Notes: generated from the letters alone by a model not told the origin. Shown: positions 1 through 26,034, counted from the stretch's first letter. The stretch is DNA of 64,000 nt from Numida meleagris (GCF_002078875.1 NC_034414.1:16647428-16711427), one strand, 5' to 3'. Made by a program: numbers and translations.

Positions 1-355
1 GCATCTTGCCAGAAGACTGCCCTGTTTGTTCTGCTGTTTTATTCAAGATTGTTCTGCGCACAAACATGCACTATTGTTTTCTTCCATCTCCTGCTAATTA
101 GTTCTACTTACAGGAGGTCCCACAACTGCTTTCTGGAGGGTTTTGCATGGTCTTACGGATTTTGTTCAGATGTTTTTCCTCAAATCCACAGTTTGAATTA
201 CATATTTTTTTATTATGTCTTGTCACATTTATTGTACTTGGTGTTTCTTTGTGGTTTTAGGCTTTTCTGGACACTCACGTAGGTAAACGGTGCTTTTTGT
301 ACAGAGTTCTTCCAGAGCAATCACTGGAAATCATTCTCTATTTGCTGTCTTGCAG
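1..355 (+). other. LRP5: LRP5 intron 13 (3' part)
   Basis: Non-coding. It is T-rich and ends in a clear polypyrimidine/AG acceptor just before exon 14. Short open frames here show no LRP5-like residues. The preceding exon is outside the window. Confidence 0.85.
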
Positions 356-13958
<13,603 letters not shown>

Positions 13959-14160
13959 CCTCAACAGAAGGAACTTTTCCTGTAAATATTTTTAAATATG
14001 AACAGATTTAAAATATATATTTTATGATTTAAAGATAAAAAGGGGTGGGAATTAAAAAGAAAAAAAAAGGAATGTGAATAAAAATGGGTGGGAGGGATGG
14101 GGCTGTGAAAATTGTACAAAGGAAGAATATTTATAAAATTGATTTTTTTAACTTAATTTC
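13959..14160 (+). other. LRP5: LRP5 proximal 3' UTR
   Basis: AT-rich sequence directly after the stop, containing tgtaaatatttttaaatatg, ttttatgatttaaa, an AATAAA at 14077-14082 and ttgtaca followed by atatttataaaa near 14115-14139. As I recall it, the short human LRP5 3' UTR has the same blocks in the same order, so cleavage near 14140-14165 is likely. That comparison is from memory, not an alignment. Confidence 0.7.
14077..14082 (+). terminator. LRP5: Candidate proximal LRP5 poly(A) signal
   Basis: Canonical AATAAA 119 nt after the stop codon. A TATAAA variant at 14132-14137 followed by a T-run is the alternative nearby signal. Confidence 0.5.
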
Positions 14161-17100
14161 CCTTCTTTTGTGCCATATTTGCCTTTTTGAAATCATGGAA
14201 CTGACTTACTCTCCAGAGGATTTGGGGAGGCAATTTGAGCCGTTTTGCATTTCAGATCACCTTTTTACACGTGAAGTGGATGTAGTTCTTTTTACTAATG
14301 TGAGAAAAGTGAAGTGGCTTGTGGGAAGAAGAGGCTAAAGACCAGTATTCACAGAGAAGTAAACCTTCTTAAGTAGTTTCAGTGTCTCATCCCTTCTACA
14401 CCACTGGGAGAAAACATGCAAAAAGTACCACAGTCATATGCTCCTGTTTGCTAGTGAATTGAATGCTTCCCAGCAGAACCTGTGCCCTGAGACCTGGATT
14501 GTGAACCTCGGTCTCCATTTGCTCAGCACTGAACTGGAAGAACACGTATTTTAACCAAACCTTCCAGCTTAGCTGGTCCCACAGGCATCATGTCCTAACA
14601 CATGTGACTACCATACTGCATACCGATTCTGGAACTGATTGGAGCTAAAAGCATACCCAGACCTCAAAAGCTTGGCTGAGCTCCAGTCAGTTCCCCACTT
14701 TGAGTGCATGATAGTAGAAGAAGTTATACCGACCTGACAGTGTGAGAGCAAGGGGCTCTTAACAGGGTGAAGCTGAGAGAAATGCCTGACAACCTGTAGC
14801 TTTGCTCAGGTTCACCATTTTAATTTGAATGAAACCAAATTCAAGTTCCTTCATCCTTGTCTAGCAGCTGCTTCCTCGTGAGGCTTTGGTGACTTGTCTG
14901 GGAAAGAGCTGTAGCAGTCAGCTGCTTCTCAAATTACAGTGGTACTTCACTTTTTACCCTGAAGTCCAGTAATTCCTCTGAGCTGGGTCTTTGAGATGTT
15001 CACCTGTGTTGAATTCATCAGAAAATTGCTTCGTCTCCAATGTTCATTTCCCAAAGTGGGATGATACGGTGGCCTGCATTCATTTAAGTGAGGAAAGTTG
15101 TTTTGTTTGTAGGAAATGGTATCTGCTGAGCTCAAAACCAAAACATCTGCCATTCGAACAGTTTAGTCATGTCATCAAAATTTGCCACCAAATTAGTCCA
15201 GATTTAGAAGTATAAAAAGCACGGGGAGGAAGGAGAGAAGCCAAATACATCTGATTGTATTAAAATAAAAGGAACTCTGCAACAAACTAGTGTATCCTCA
15301 GGACACTGTCATCAGTGAAGCGTTCATGCTTCTAGCTTCTACCAAACCCTTCTGTGAAAGGGAGTCTGGGATAAGTGCCTTTCACAGTACGGAAGATAAA
15401 TTTTTGCTTTGATTCATCTCTTGTTGTAACAAAGGGATTTGGGTATTGAATGGCAATTTTCATCTCTGATGATGTGTGTGCCTACCTGGGATATCTGAGG
15501 GAAAATGAATATGCAGACCTGCACCTGTTTCTGCAGCTGCTGAATAACATGTGGTGGCTCTTTGACAGCCTTAATATTGTTGGCAACAGTGAAACATTTT
15601 TCCTTTTTGAACTTAAATTATGTTTGGATCGGTGTCTTTTGAACAAAAGAAGCCTAGGATTCCAGGGCAAAGGTCCTTGTAGTGGAGGGGCTGGGACCAT
15701 GGAGTTCCAATCCAGTTTTTTGTGTTTATGGATTTGTTAGTCCAGGTCTGTTCTTCCTGCCTATGTTGTTCAAGGATAATATTGGTGCTGTCACTGTTGT
15801 ATTACTGAAACTCTTCGAGTAGATTTCATTACCTTCATGGCTAAATTTTTGCTTCTGAGTTTCACATTTGGCACGAAGATGATGCCCACCATTTCCTGTG
15901 GAGAAAAATAGAGAACTGGAGAATCCAGCGCTGGAGTTTAAGAAAGGATTCTCTTCCCCCATCCCCTGCCCATGTTAGCAGTTCTGTAGTATCCCAGGAG
16001 GAACAAGGCCATCGTTTGTTACTCTTTGAGTGACTGACTATGCAGATCTCCGAGAAAGCGTTAATGATTTGGTGAAAAAAAAGAAGATTTTAATGTGACC
16101 GTGTTTCAGTGAACTAAGTGATGAATCTAGATCCACAGATATTTTGTGTATCACATAATCGTATGAATGTTCTGCATTACAGCAGTTGGTCGAATTTCAT
16201 GTCATATATCATTTTGTGCATAACTATTGGCCATTTGTAATGAATGTGTTCGTTGTTTCATGTTACAGTTCCAGCTTAGAGCCATACCATGTTGATTTTC
16301 CTGTGTTCCTGTGATGACACTGGATGCAAGATTACTTTTTTTTTCTTTCCTTAAACCACTGATCATTTTAAAGAGCCACCACTGTAGCAATCCCAACCAC
16401 TTTGTCTTATTTTCCTATTACAAAGTTTGGAGTTGAGTCCAGAAAAAATTAGTAGTCTTGCTGAGAGTCAGACTGTCTTAAGGACCAAAGGAATTTGACC
16501 CTTAAGTACTCAGAAGGACGCAAGCACTTGCTGAATGGAATGAATTGTGTGCACTCCTGTATTTCAATTGGATGTTCAGAACATCTTGCTGCTGATGTTT
16601 GCTGAGAAATTACTTCATCTGAGGCGCTTCAGGTTTTGTGATCAGAATGCAGGTTCCACGCTGCTCCATAGAATTGACTTGAAAAGCCTCTTCTAAAGAG
16701 AACTTGTATGCAAATATAGCATCTAAAGATTTAAATACTAAAATATTACTTTTGGTTGCTGTAGGCTATCTACTCTAAAAAGGTTACTGCGCTCCTGGTG
16801 TCAGAAATGACCATGTGTTTGAGTGAGAAGAGCTACTTCTCTCCAGAAATAACCCCCAATGTGTTTTTAGTAAAGTACGCTTTCCATCCTGTGAACCTTC
16901 AGGCTAAAACTTAGAAAATAGATGCTTCTTCTAGATCAGGATGAGGGAAAGAGTTGCGTGGAATTATTGAAAGTGTATGGCAGGTTGTAGCAGTGGAAGG
17001 CTGAACAGGAAATAAGTGGGGAAAAGTTGTGTTTTGTTGAGGTTTAGACATGGTTCTGTTAATGCAGAAAGGTGCTATGAGAAAGGCTGAAATATCCTGG

Positions 17101-20013
17101 GAGTTCTCTCCCCTGAGAACCTGCAGTTTTGTGATTGGACTTCCTGTGTGAGCTTCTGAGTACTTGAGTCAGATTACTGACATATTTTCAAAACCCGTTA
17201 TGACTGTATATTAGCACTTTAAAGCAGCTTGGGGATGGAGTACAGAGCTGTGTCTGGATAGCGGCTAGTAATGGGCAAATGACCCGATTGATTTTGTGTT
17301 ACATTTAAGGACAGATTTCATAGCAGAGAGCAGCTTATTTGCCTTCTAGTGCAGTCACAAAGGCGGCTACAAGGGTCATTTTCTCTCTGTAGAATTTATT
17401 CTGTCTGTGGAACAAGTGCAGTAGCAGTGTGAAGCTGTAAGGTGAATGGGCAGACTTAAAAATCATGATCTTCATTGGCAAAGTATCCTTTGATTTCAAG
17501 CAAAGAGTTAGTGTGAATTCTAGATGGGCTTCAGCTAGACTGATCGGCACCCTGAAATTTGCAATGGGTTAATTAATTTGATCGTTATTGCTGGGTGATA
17601 TTGAGGAAACCTTGTTAGCACTGCTCCTGTTGTTTCACTGCTTCAATTTAACTATCTGGATAGATGGCTAAAGAGCACTCAAGCTAAGATCAAATCAAGT
17701 CTATAATGTACAATAAATTGTGTTTTCTTTAGTGTAGTGACATTACAAAATGCCCCCAAAAAATTAGATTGTGCCATAATTAACATGTTCTAAAGAAGAA
17801 GGGTGAAATAAGTTGAAATTTCCTTCTTTTTGAGTAGCGAGTTTGATTTGTAGCAATAAAGCTTGATCTCTGTGGTTGTAGATCTAAGACACATCATGTT
17901 CTCCCCATTTTTAGGGGGGCAACTGGTGCCTCTTGGATCCTGGGGCTTTTGAAACTCTGAAGTGTCTGTGCACAGCAGCAATCTGTAAGGACTGGCCATG
18001 CTGTGCTGAGCTACCAGCGACATGGGCATTCACCCATTGCCTGTAGGGTCAGATCCCTTTGCTACAGAGAGCTCTGGGGCTGCCCTGCATCAGAGCCTGT
18101 GGAGCACATTGTAGTACATTACGAGTGTGGTCAGTGGGACTTGACAAAAGTTGTGTGCCCTGTGTGCTCCGAGCATTATCAAAAGCCAATCTTTTCCGAT
18201 GTCAGTCATTTTGTTGGGGTATGTGTTGAGTCAGTCCAAATGAGTAGCTGTGCTTATAATTGTACTACAAGTGATACCCATTAATGTCAGGAAATGAAAA
18301 CAGAAGGCAGGCATGTTCCCAGTAATTAATAACACACAGGAGTGCCTGGCATGGAGCCCTGGATTAGAAGTAACGTATTTGCTGCTACAGTGCTGAGGGA
18401 CATTTTGCAAACTTCCATGTTTGGGACAAGTCACAATCCAAGATGACAGACGTACAGAACGGTTATTCAGTTGTTTCTGTTTAATAATGAGCGCACTATA
18501 AATGATGAGTGCAGTCCTCACCAGAAGTTTCAAAGTGCCTGCTGGTTCTGTTACTGTTCCCTTACGTACTGTAACGCTTTCCTCATTAAATGTAAAAACC
18601 CCTTTCTTTAACTATCAGGGGTTCAGCTGAACAGCTGGAGGTATTTCCCATGTGTTAAAAGAAATATTAATATGCATAGGTATTTTCATTCCTGTCACGT
18701 GTTCTAGATCTCCTTCCTGAGAACACTTAATGAAGGTTTTGTAAAGGGTACTTTTCCTCTATTTTGTGTATTTTGCAGTTGGCCAACTGTGCTGTGGGTC
18801 TGCTCATGTGAGATCATGCTTCTGGGCAGGGAGAGGGGAGGAGAAACAGATTTAAATCAGTGTTAAACCTACTGATAGGAATGATGGCTTCTGCATCCCA
18901 CAACCAAGTCCTTCAAATGCCGTGTCCTGCGGTTGCTGGGGATGCTCCCAGCTGCCCATGGCAGAGAGGCACTGCAATCAGGCTGTCTCCAGCACAACCC
19001 ACAGCCCCAGTGCAGCCCACCTAGGGGGGAAGGGGCTGCTTCTTCAGCCAGTGCAGAATCCTGCTGGATAGAAGATGGCAGAAACAATTCCTAACCAGGA
19101 CACTTTCCGTCAACAAAACACGTGCAGAGAACATGCCTTGAAAGAGGAGAAAAGCAAGTCTGACAGCTGCAGAGATGGACCAATTCACCAGCATTTATGT
19201 TTTTGTTGAGCAAGTGCCCCCGCTGATGTACCTTCCTCTGAGCGGTGCTCCCAGGGGGAACCATGTCTGATGAAGGCAGCGATGTTCCACTTATATTTGT
19301 ACAGAGATCCTGCAATGCGTAAACGGGAACAGAAGTATTTTAATTGCAACCACAAATGCAATAGTAATAAATGGAATTAAATCAGCCTGCAGAGGTAAAA
19401 ACAAAAGCAGTTGAAAAGTGCTTTGCTGTTGGATGTGAAATTTGGAGGGCATCATCGACAAAACTCTAACCCGGACCGCTTTCTTACTTACCTAATTGTA
19501 TTGTAATTGCTGCTATTTGTAAATGTACATGAATATACAAAGATTACTAAGATTTTTTATGATAAATACACACGATCTTTTTTATATTTATATTAAAATG
19601 TGTATTCTGCAAACAACCTAATAATTGCAGCTTTATATGTGTATCATTTTGTAGGAGTTGTTACTACAAAGGACAACCAAACCCAGTGCTGAAGTGCCTT
19701 GTGTGTTTTAAACAGCTTGAATGTTGACTGGGGAAAAAATTAAAGCCTTAAATCACAGAAGCCCCAGGAATCCTATGATCTGTGTACTCTTAATGGTTTT
19801 AACAAAACACTGCGTTGTTAAGAGTTCTCCTCAGCTCACATGCATCCATGAGTAGTGGAACTGAAGCTGACAGCTGAGGGGTTTTAGAGCATGAATATCT
19901 CAAGTCTGTAATACATTGGGATTTGTCTCAAATGCATTATTTCAGGTGGACATTCATTTCCGAATTCATTTCAGCAGCAGTTTTGACATCTGTTAAATAC
20001 ACACCAGTAAAAG

Positions 20014-20034
20014 AAGTGCCAGCAGGTGGCACTT
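20014..20034 (+). promoter_or_regulatory. Consensus CTCF-type motif inside an 8-bp inverted repeat
   Basis: CCAGCAGGTGGCAC at 20019-20032 fits all 14 positions of the CTCF core CCASYAGRKGGCRS, in + orientation. It lies within the arms AAGTGCCA (20014-20021) and TGGCACTT (20027-20034). It sits between LRP5 and PPP6R3, where an insulator would be plausible. Binding itself is not shown by sequence. Confidence 0.6.
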
Positions 20035-20371
20035 AGGTATTTGGGGATTAAATTGACATTATTTTCAGGTTGTCTTTACAGTATTTTTCATGAAAGCCAT
20101 TTGTTGTGTTTCAGAAAGTCTTCACTGGTTATTTTCCAAATGTGGCGTTTAGGATATAAACAAGCCTGGTTGGAACTGTCTTAAGAAAGATTTATTTGGG
20201 CTTTCATCACTTCAGGCCATTATACGTTCACAGTTTTCTGCTCACGAAACTGCAACGTTTCTTCATGTAAAGAAAACTGAAGTTGTTTGAAGTAACCGCT
20301 ATTTTGTATAAAGATTTGTAAAGATAACAGACTCTGCCTTTGTATAATAGATTTTGTGGATTTTGTTTTAT

Positions 20372-20377
20372 AATAAA
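20372..20377 (+). terminator. Candidate distal poly(A) signal
   Basis: AATAAA in an AT-rich stretch, followed about 30 nt later by cttcttgtgagcagtg, a GT-rich element. It would be the last LRP5 polyadenylation site if the long 3' UTR is real. Confidence 0.35.
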
Positions 20378-20440
20378 TGTATTTAAAATATTTGATTAGG
20401 AGCCCTTCTTGTGAGCAGTGATATTTCAGCATCTGCAGCA

Positions 20441-21340
20441 AAGGCAACCAGCTGGTGGCCCATTTGTATCGGGTACGGTTTGCTGAGAACAGTACTGCTG
20501 TCTCCTCGTTTTTACTTCAAAATATAACAGCAAGAGCAAGGAGGTGAAGAGGTTAATTGGAAAACTGCTCATCTTTAGAATTATGACTGTTAGCAAGCTA
20601 TCGAGCTTACCGCAACTCTGTCAGCATCATTACCCTGTCAGAATTTTGCAATTCGTTTCACTAACTGCTGTGGTTTTGCTAGACTGGGTCAGGTCAGTGT
20701 TTCTTTTTTTTTTTTTCATGTATAATATCTTTTAAATCATCTTCTTAGGAGACAAAAGTAAACTTGTGGCTAGGTATCAGCAATATCAGGATTAAATTGG
20801 ATTAGATTAAAATGAGAGTCTGGAGTTGGATTTTAAAAACCTCTAGCATCATAGTGTATGAAACCTATGTTTGGAGATAGAAAAGATATATAGACATAGA
20901 AACCAGACTGTTTCCCCTTTTGCTTCAGCCCTGTTAAAAGGGTCGTTTCATTTTGACACAAGCAGCAAGAGTAAAACTGTGGTCACCGAGGAGGGTGTCT
21001 ACTGGTGTGGGCTGGTGTGTTTGATTTGGGCATGTGGGCGTAGTAATGTGGGAGGATAGGAAGAACAAGCATGCAGATATAGCAGCTGACTCTTCAGTCC
21101 TATAGTAAGTCCTTGTTGCTGTATCGCTATTTTTTGTCTTTCTGTTTCACTAGATCTTGCATATACAGGAAGATACCTAAGTTAAAAAAAAAAACATAAA
21201 TACTTTAGATTTAAGCACTAACCAAAGCCCCAATGTGTCACAGCCATCTACCAGGAATCACTCCCAGAACTTCCCAAAGGGAGCCCAGCTCCAGGGCTGC
21301 CCTTCTCAGCAGGGACCTACCTTGTTTCTCTCCTCCCCTT
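20441..21340. other. Intergenic, nothing recognised
   Basis: No gene, RNA or identifiable repeat was seen apart from short T and A runs near 20704 and 21183. Confidence 0.6.
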
Positions 21341-21345
21341 ACTGT

Positions 21346-21415
21346 AGGATGATAGAATCGTTAATGTTGGGAAAGACCACTAAGATCATCTGGTCCAACT
21401 GTCAAGTTTAATGCA
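21346..21415 (-). mobile_element. CR1 LINE 3' tail
   Basis: The stretch gatagaatcg...gttgggaaagacca...aagatcatctggtccaac is the complement of the conserved 3' end of avian CR1 retroposons. The element is therefore antisense, 5'-truncated and short. It is similar to the copy at 34681. Confidence 0.8.
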
Positions 21416-22019
21416 AACGCTGCTTGTGAGTGTAGGTTTTCTTGGAGTGAGATGTTTGTTATAAAGGTCTACCATGGAAACAATTAAATGACAGCAATCT
21501 TTTTCCTGCTATCACTGATTTTCCTTAACCCTAGAAAATCTAATGCAGCAAAACTTTTTTTTTTCTTTCTTTTCTGCTGAGAGCAACATCTTTGCTAGGC
21601 AATGTTGTCTGTGTAGCTCTAGGAGCAATTTATTTGCTGCCTGACCCAGTGACGACACGGGAATTTTGTCCGACACGATGGAGAATGTGAGAAGTTGACA
21701 GCTTTCCCAACAGTGGCTCATCAGTGGGTGAGAATAATCACTGAAAGTTCCAGCTTGTGTCGCTTTGACAAGTATGCCTTCCCCTTGTTATAATATGCTT
21801 TCGTGTGCTCACGATTAATTTTTTTTAATTTTTGTTTAGTGCTGCTCGTGTTTGAATTGTTTGCATTTTGCTTAGTATGTTTATGTCTAAATCATTTCCA
21901 TTTTACTTAGAAACAGAAATTGTGCCATTAAGGTTCACCGCTACAATAGAGTCACGGTAAGCTGGCATTCCATTTGTTGTCACTGTGTTGTCCAGTATCC
22001 AAAGAACCCTGTTGTCATG

Positions 22020-22860
22020 TGACATTTTTGGCGTAGTCAGTGGGATACTGGGTGCAAAATGACCGACAGTAAATGGAATGCCTTGAAGGAAGAGATGCCT
22101 AGAGAGGGTTGGGAGGGACTGGCCCATAGTCAGGACAGGATCTGATCGAATTGCTCTGACACAGCTAATGTTGGGGAGCAATTTGTGGACAGGTGTCAAT
22201 GCCAGAAAAAGAAATGAGGCAAAGGAAAGAATCAGACTTCTGTGTTGCTGTTGAAGGGCATCTGAAAATCATAGAGATTATTTAAAAAGAATAATTGAAC
22301 AATTGAAATCTGATTTGTAGATTGGAAGTGATAGTGTCAGAGCAGGGAAAGTGATGTGAAGAATCTCATGACTGCCATCAAACTTTTGGGAGATAAGATT
22401 GAAAATTACATTATTGAAAATCATCATAAGAGGGCTGAACAACTCTAATCCTCCGTTTTAGTGGCAGATGATGCTGATCTCAGAGATTGGGACGGGAATG
22501 TTTGGTTGTCCAGTGGCAATGAGGAGGAATCTAATGGCCCTTTTGAAAAGGCAAATGTCCTTCCTATAGCAAAGATTACTGACCAGCTTGGTCTTGGTAA
22601 TGTGACAGGAAATTAAAGAGACAAGGAATTTTACTTCCGTTGAAATAATGAACATCTCTCAACAATTTAACAAGCCGTCCGATGTTTCTATCATTATGTG
22701 GTTGTCCGACACTTGGGACAAGGGAGCTAGTGCTCTCACCATCTCTGATTCAGAAGTAGGAACTATATTATGAATATTTAGGCAGGCATTAAGACTGTGA
22801 TTTATAATGGTTTTATACCCATGTAAGAACTTTGCCCCAGTGATAGTCACCACTGTATAA
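22020..22860 (+). pseudogene. Decayed ERV-L-like leader and gag relic
   Basis: Near 22029-22046 is a tggcgtagtcagtgggat stretch like a retroviral primer-binding/leader segment, followed by an ATG at 22059 whose frame stops after 28 codons. Further on, the + strand reads open from 22606 to 22770 (55 codons) in a different frame. A W-x4-W-D-x-G-A pattern at 22699-22728 resembles the capsid part of ERV-L-type Gag. Several stops and frame changes lie between, so the copy is inactive. No pol, env or matching LTR pair was recognised. The antisense open frame at 21903-22199 is a shadow. The family assignment is tentative. Confidence 0.5.
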
Positions 22861-24564
22861 TAATGCTTCTAATTGTGAAATCTCACTTGTTCCCTCTTCT
22901 GACAGTTGTAGTATTCAGGATCCTAGTATCTACTGTTGCCTGTGTTTCTATATTTAGTCTATAAGCTATGCTGTATTTAATATCTCACTGTACTTTCACT
23001 ATGAAAACTACTGTTCCATTAATCATTTGTATTTCCTGCATTTGTCCAGAAGAATATAAGGTAATCCAGCTGACGAATGCACCATACCAGCTGAAAACTA
23101 TCGTTCTATCATATTACAATCATTATTGTCGTCTTGGTAATGCTCTTATTTGCATGTGATGGAGACAATTTTACAAGACAGCTCGGACCTTTCTGCTCTC
23201 TTAACATCATGCAAACATAGGTACTCCTTAGCCTGGATTACTCGCTTGACCAGTCTTGGTGCTCCTGGGCTCTATTTTCTATGCTGCAGTAATACATGTA
23301 AGAGCTTACCTGCCAGCTGGGGAGGCAGATGCTCAATAAGTATGCAAATCCAGAGAAGCAGCTTTCCTTATATCCTTTGCTTGCAGAGACACCTGCATGG
23401 TGCCAGGGCGTGGGTGTGAGGCGGATTTAGCATTGGCAGTAAGAGGAGACACAGTAAAGGGAATCCTCAATGACGTCTTTCTTTCCCTCTATCCTTGTTA
23501 TCAACCATAGGATAAGTGCAAGCACTCTGCATTACTTTTGTTTGCAGACTGTGATGTTTGATAGCAGCTGGGAATAGTTTCTCTCATATGGACTGTTTGT
23601 TTTGCTTGTCCAACAGGAAATAGGCGAGCACCTGGCTTCTAACAGAAAGGCATTAGTTTGCCCAGCAATGATGTGTCTCCTGACTACTGCTTGGTATTTA
23701 AAGAGATTATTTGGTGTTGAAAACAGGTTTGTATATGTACGCACATCTACTTCCCTGTGCCTTGCTTCTGTACTGCCCGTGTTTTGAGTTTTGCTCCGTG
23801 CCACATGTGGGCCTCCTGTCCTTTGTTTCAGATATGCTTCAGATACGGGGCAGATGAGGCCTGAGATGCGTGGGTACGATGCTGTGGGGAGCTAAGGCTG
23901 CTGCAGGACCTAGAAGAGCTGGAGAAAGCCAGACTAAGGGCGGGGAGCTCACAGATAACCTGTCCAGGTAAGGCCTGCTCTAAAAGGTGCTGTTGTTCAC
24001 GTATTTGCATATGTTCAGAGTGTATTTCAATAAGTATGAGATCAAAATTCTGGAGGTGCTTTTGCACCTCCTATCCAGAGGGCAGGGATTTCTGTCTGCA
24101 CTGGGTGGCATTTTTTCTTCCAAGTAATGGAGTAACTTGGGACTTCCTCCTTCCATCACTGATCCAAACATGCCACCTACTGTTTGTCGGAAGGGAGACA
24201 TGGTGTAGCTGGCAAAACCGGTGCATACCTTAACCAAACTACATGCAAGGCACCTTTGCGCTGCAAAGCCAGCTGGAGAACCTGGCCATCACAGGTTCAT
24301 CTGCTCTCCACCATCACAGAAAAATCACCCCGCAACATGATGCTCCAGACGTGCAAATGTCAGGGAGCAGGAAGGCCAAAGCCTAGACAGCTGGAGGAAG
24401 CAAACATAAAGCAGGGTGGGGGTTAGTGGAGGCGGGAAAAACTGGTGTTGAAGTGATACTGGGATTACAAGGCAACACTCAACGGCTGCTTTTCGTAGTG
24501 ATAGCACAGGGGCTTTCTGAGAGGAAGCCGTATCTCTGTAGGAAGGAAACTAAGGAATGAACCA
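22861..24564. other. Intergenic, nothing firmly recognised
   Basis: Short unrelated open frames on both strands. Part of it may be further decayed retroelement sequence, but no diagnostic motif was found. Confidence 0.5.
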
Positions 24565-24660
24565 CAGAGCAGCTGGGGTTGGCAGGGCCCTGTGGGTCCA
24601 TGTAGCACAACCCTTACTCCAGCAGAGACACCCAGCGCAGGGTGCCCAGCATTTTCCTTG
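24565..24660 (-). mobile_element. CR1 fragment
   Basis: The order gctggggttggcagggccct...gggtccatgtagcacaaccc...cagggtgcccagcat matches the CR1 3' UTR layout read in complement (cf. the usual 'ggaagggacc ... agtccaac ... cagggtcaccca' pattern). Diverged and partial. Confidence 0.6.
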
Positions 24661-25950
24661 TTGGACTTCATGCCATCGCTGATCATTCCATGCTCCAGAC
24701 CCCCTGTCTATCTATCTAGACCTCCTAGGTCTCTCCTAGTGTTGTGCATGCTACTGACAGCACTGCAGCATGGGGAAAGATCTGCTCCTGCTCCCCTGCC
24801 GCCTCTCCTCACAGGCCTCGGCCCTGGGTGGCTGCTGAGGGAGGGAGGCCATGTTGGGCCTGCGGACTGGGGTGCCAGGTGCCCCAGGACCTTCCCACTC
24901 GCGTGTGGCCCAGATGGCTTCGGCAATGCAATTGGGGTGCCCTACTGTGGCAAAGATAGAGAACTGCAACCCTCTTTCAGGCTCCTTCATGCAAACACCT
25001 CACCGTGCAGGTTTGCCCTGGGCAGGAGAGCCACAGGCTGAGCTCCCTGGAAGGGCTGAGAGGTGGCAGATGCCCACAGAGAGGGGAGGAAAGAAGGGGT
25101 TAAAGCACAGAGGGAGGGACAAGGCAACAGCTAGCAGATGTCTGGGACTGAAAAGTAGGTCACCTATTTCTGCCGGGGGGGTGGGATTTGAAAATCGACA
25201 TTGATGCGCAAACAAAGCCAAGTAGCGCATCAAGGAGTAGAAGTGAAGGCTGGAGCCTGGCAGAGATCCTCTGAGGACACCGGACTGCTCTAGCACATCA
25301 GGCACAGCTATTAATTAAGATTACCTTTTCAAAAATTACTTTATCTGCTTGCACACATATAACTCTCGGTGATGCCTTCACTGCAGAGTCCATAGAACAC
25401 TGGCCTTGGTGTACCTGTCTCTCTTTCCTAATGCAAAAAGGGCTAAATACTACTGCGGGTCACGAGGTCTCTGTAAGGCATTCTCTGTCTCAGAAGTTGG
25501 AACTATATAGTCAATTGTGATCACTTACATTTTTTAGGAACATAATCCCAGCACTCCTGTTCACATACACATACAACACAACTGGGGACAGCAGGCTGAG
25601 AGGGATAGGAAGAGGGGGAGCGAAACAAAGCAAGTTAATCCACAGAAAGTGGATTTCTCTGGCCAGGTCAGGATAGTGTCATTTTGTAACAATTTAGTGT
25701 CTCTAATTTATTCAGAAAAAAATAATTTGAGGAAGAATTCAGAATGACATAAAAGCAGCTCCTCTGATCAGATTCAAGGTGCCTGGATTTCTCTCGCATA
25801 CTAATTGCTCCTGACACACCATTATCGTGGAAGTATTTGGCTCACTGCAACACAAGAGAACTTTCAGGCTTAAAAAACAAATCTAAAAGACTAATGACTT
25901 TGTACAGTTTGTTCAGCAAAATATATATATATTTCTTAGCTTTCTCTACT
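24661..25950. other. Intergenic, GC-richer stretch
   Basis: Several overlapping open frames on both strands (up to 149 codons at 24592-25041) reflect local GC content. No conserved domain was recognised and no splice or promoter context supports a gene. Confidence 0.5.
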
Positions 25951-25953
25951 ACA

Positions 25954-26034
25954 TATCAGCAGCTTGGACATCAGCGAGACACTTCTGAAATAGTTTAAAT
26001 GCTGCAGAAGACACAGATGTCCAAGCTGCTGATA
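25954..26034. repeat. Perfect 19-bp inverted repeat (81-nt fold-back)
   Basis: Arm TATCAGCAGCTTGGACATC at 25954-25972 is the exact complement of 26016-26034. The 43-nt spacer contains a further CTTCTG/CAGAAG pair (25982-25987 with 26005-26010), giving a 17-nt terminal loop. A run of AT dinucleotides lies just upstream. It could be a hairpin RNA, a small inverted-repeat element, or chance. Confidence 0.85.

Larger units (their letters stand above)
14161..20440 (+). other. LRP5 downstream region / possible long 3' UTR
   Basis: No coding exon, RNA gene or mobile element was recognised. AATAAA occurs at 15264, 17712, 17855, 19366 and 20372. The stretch 19440-20400 is AT-rich and UTR-like, and the last signal is followed by a GT-rich segment. 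Whether LRP5 transcripts reach this far cannot be told from sequence. All open frames are short and lack recognisable similarity. Confidence 0.45.

Noticed and set aside
21903..22199. 98-codon antisense frame
   Set aside because: It lies opposite the ERV-L-like leader/gag start. The retroelement reading on the + strand explains the region better.
24592..25204. 149- and 117-codon open frames
   Set aside because: They start in or beside a CR1 fragment and show low-complexity Pro/Gly/Arg composition.
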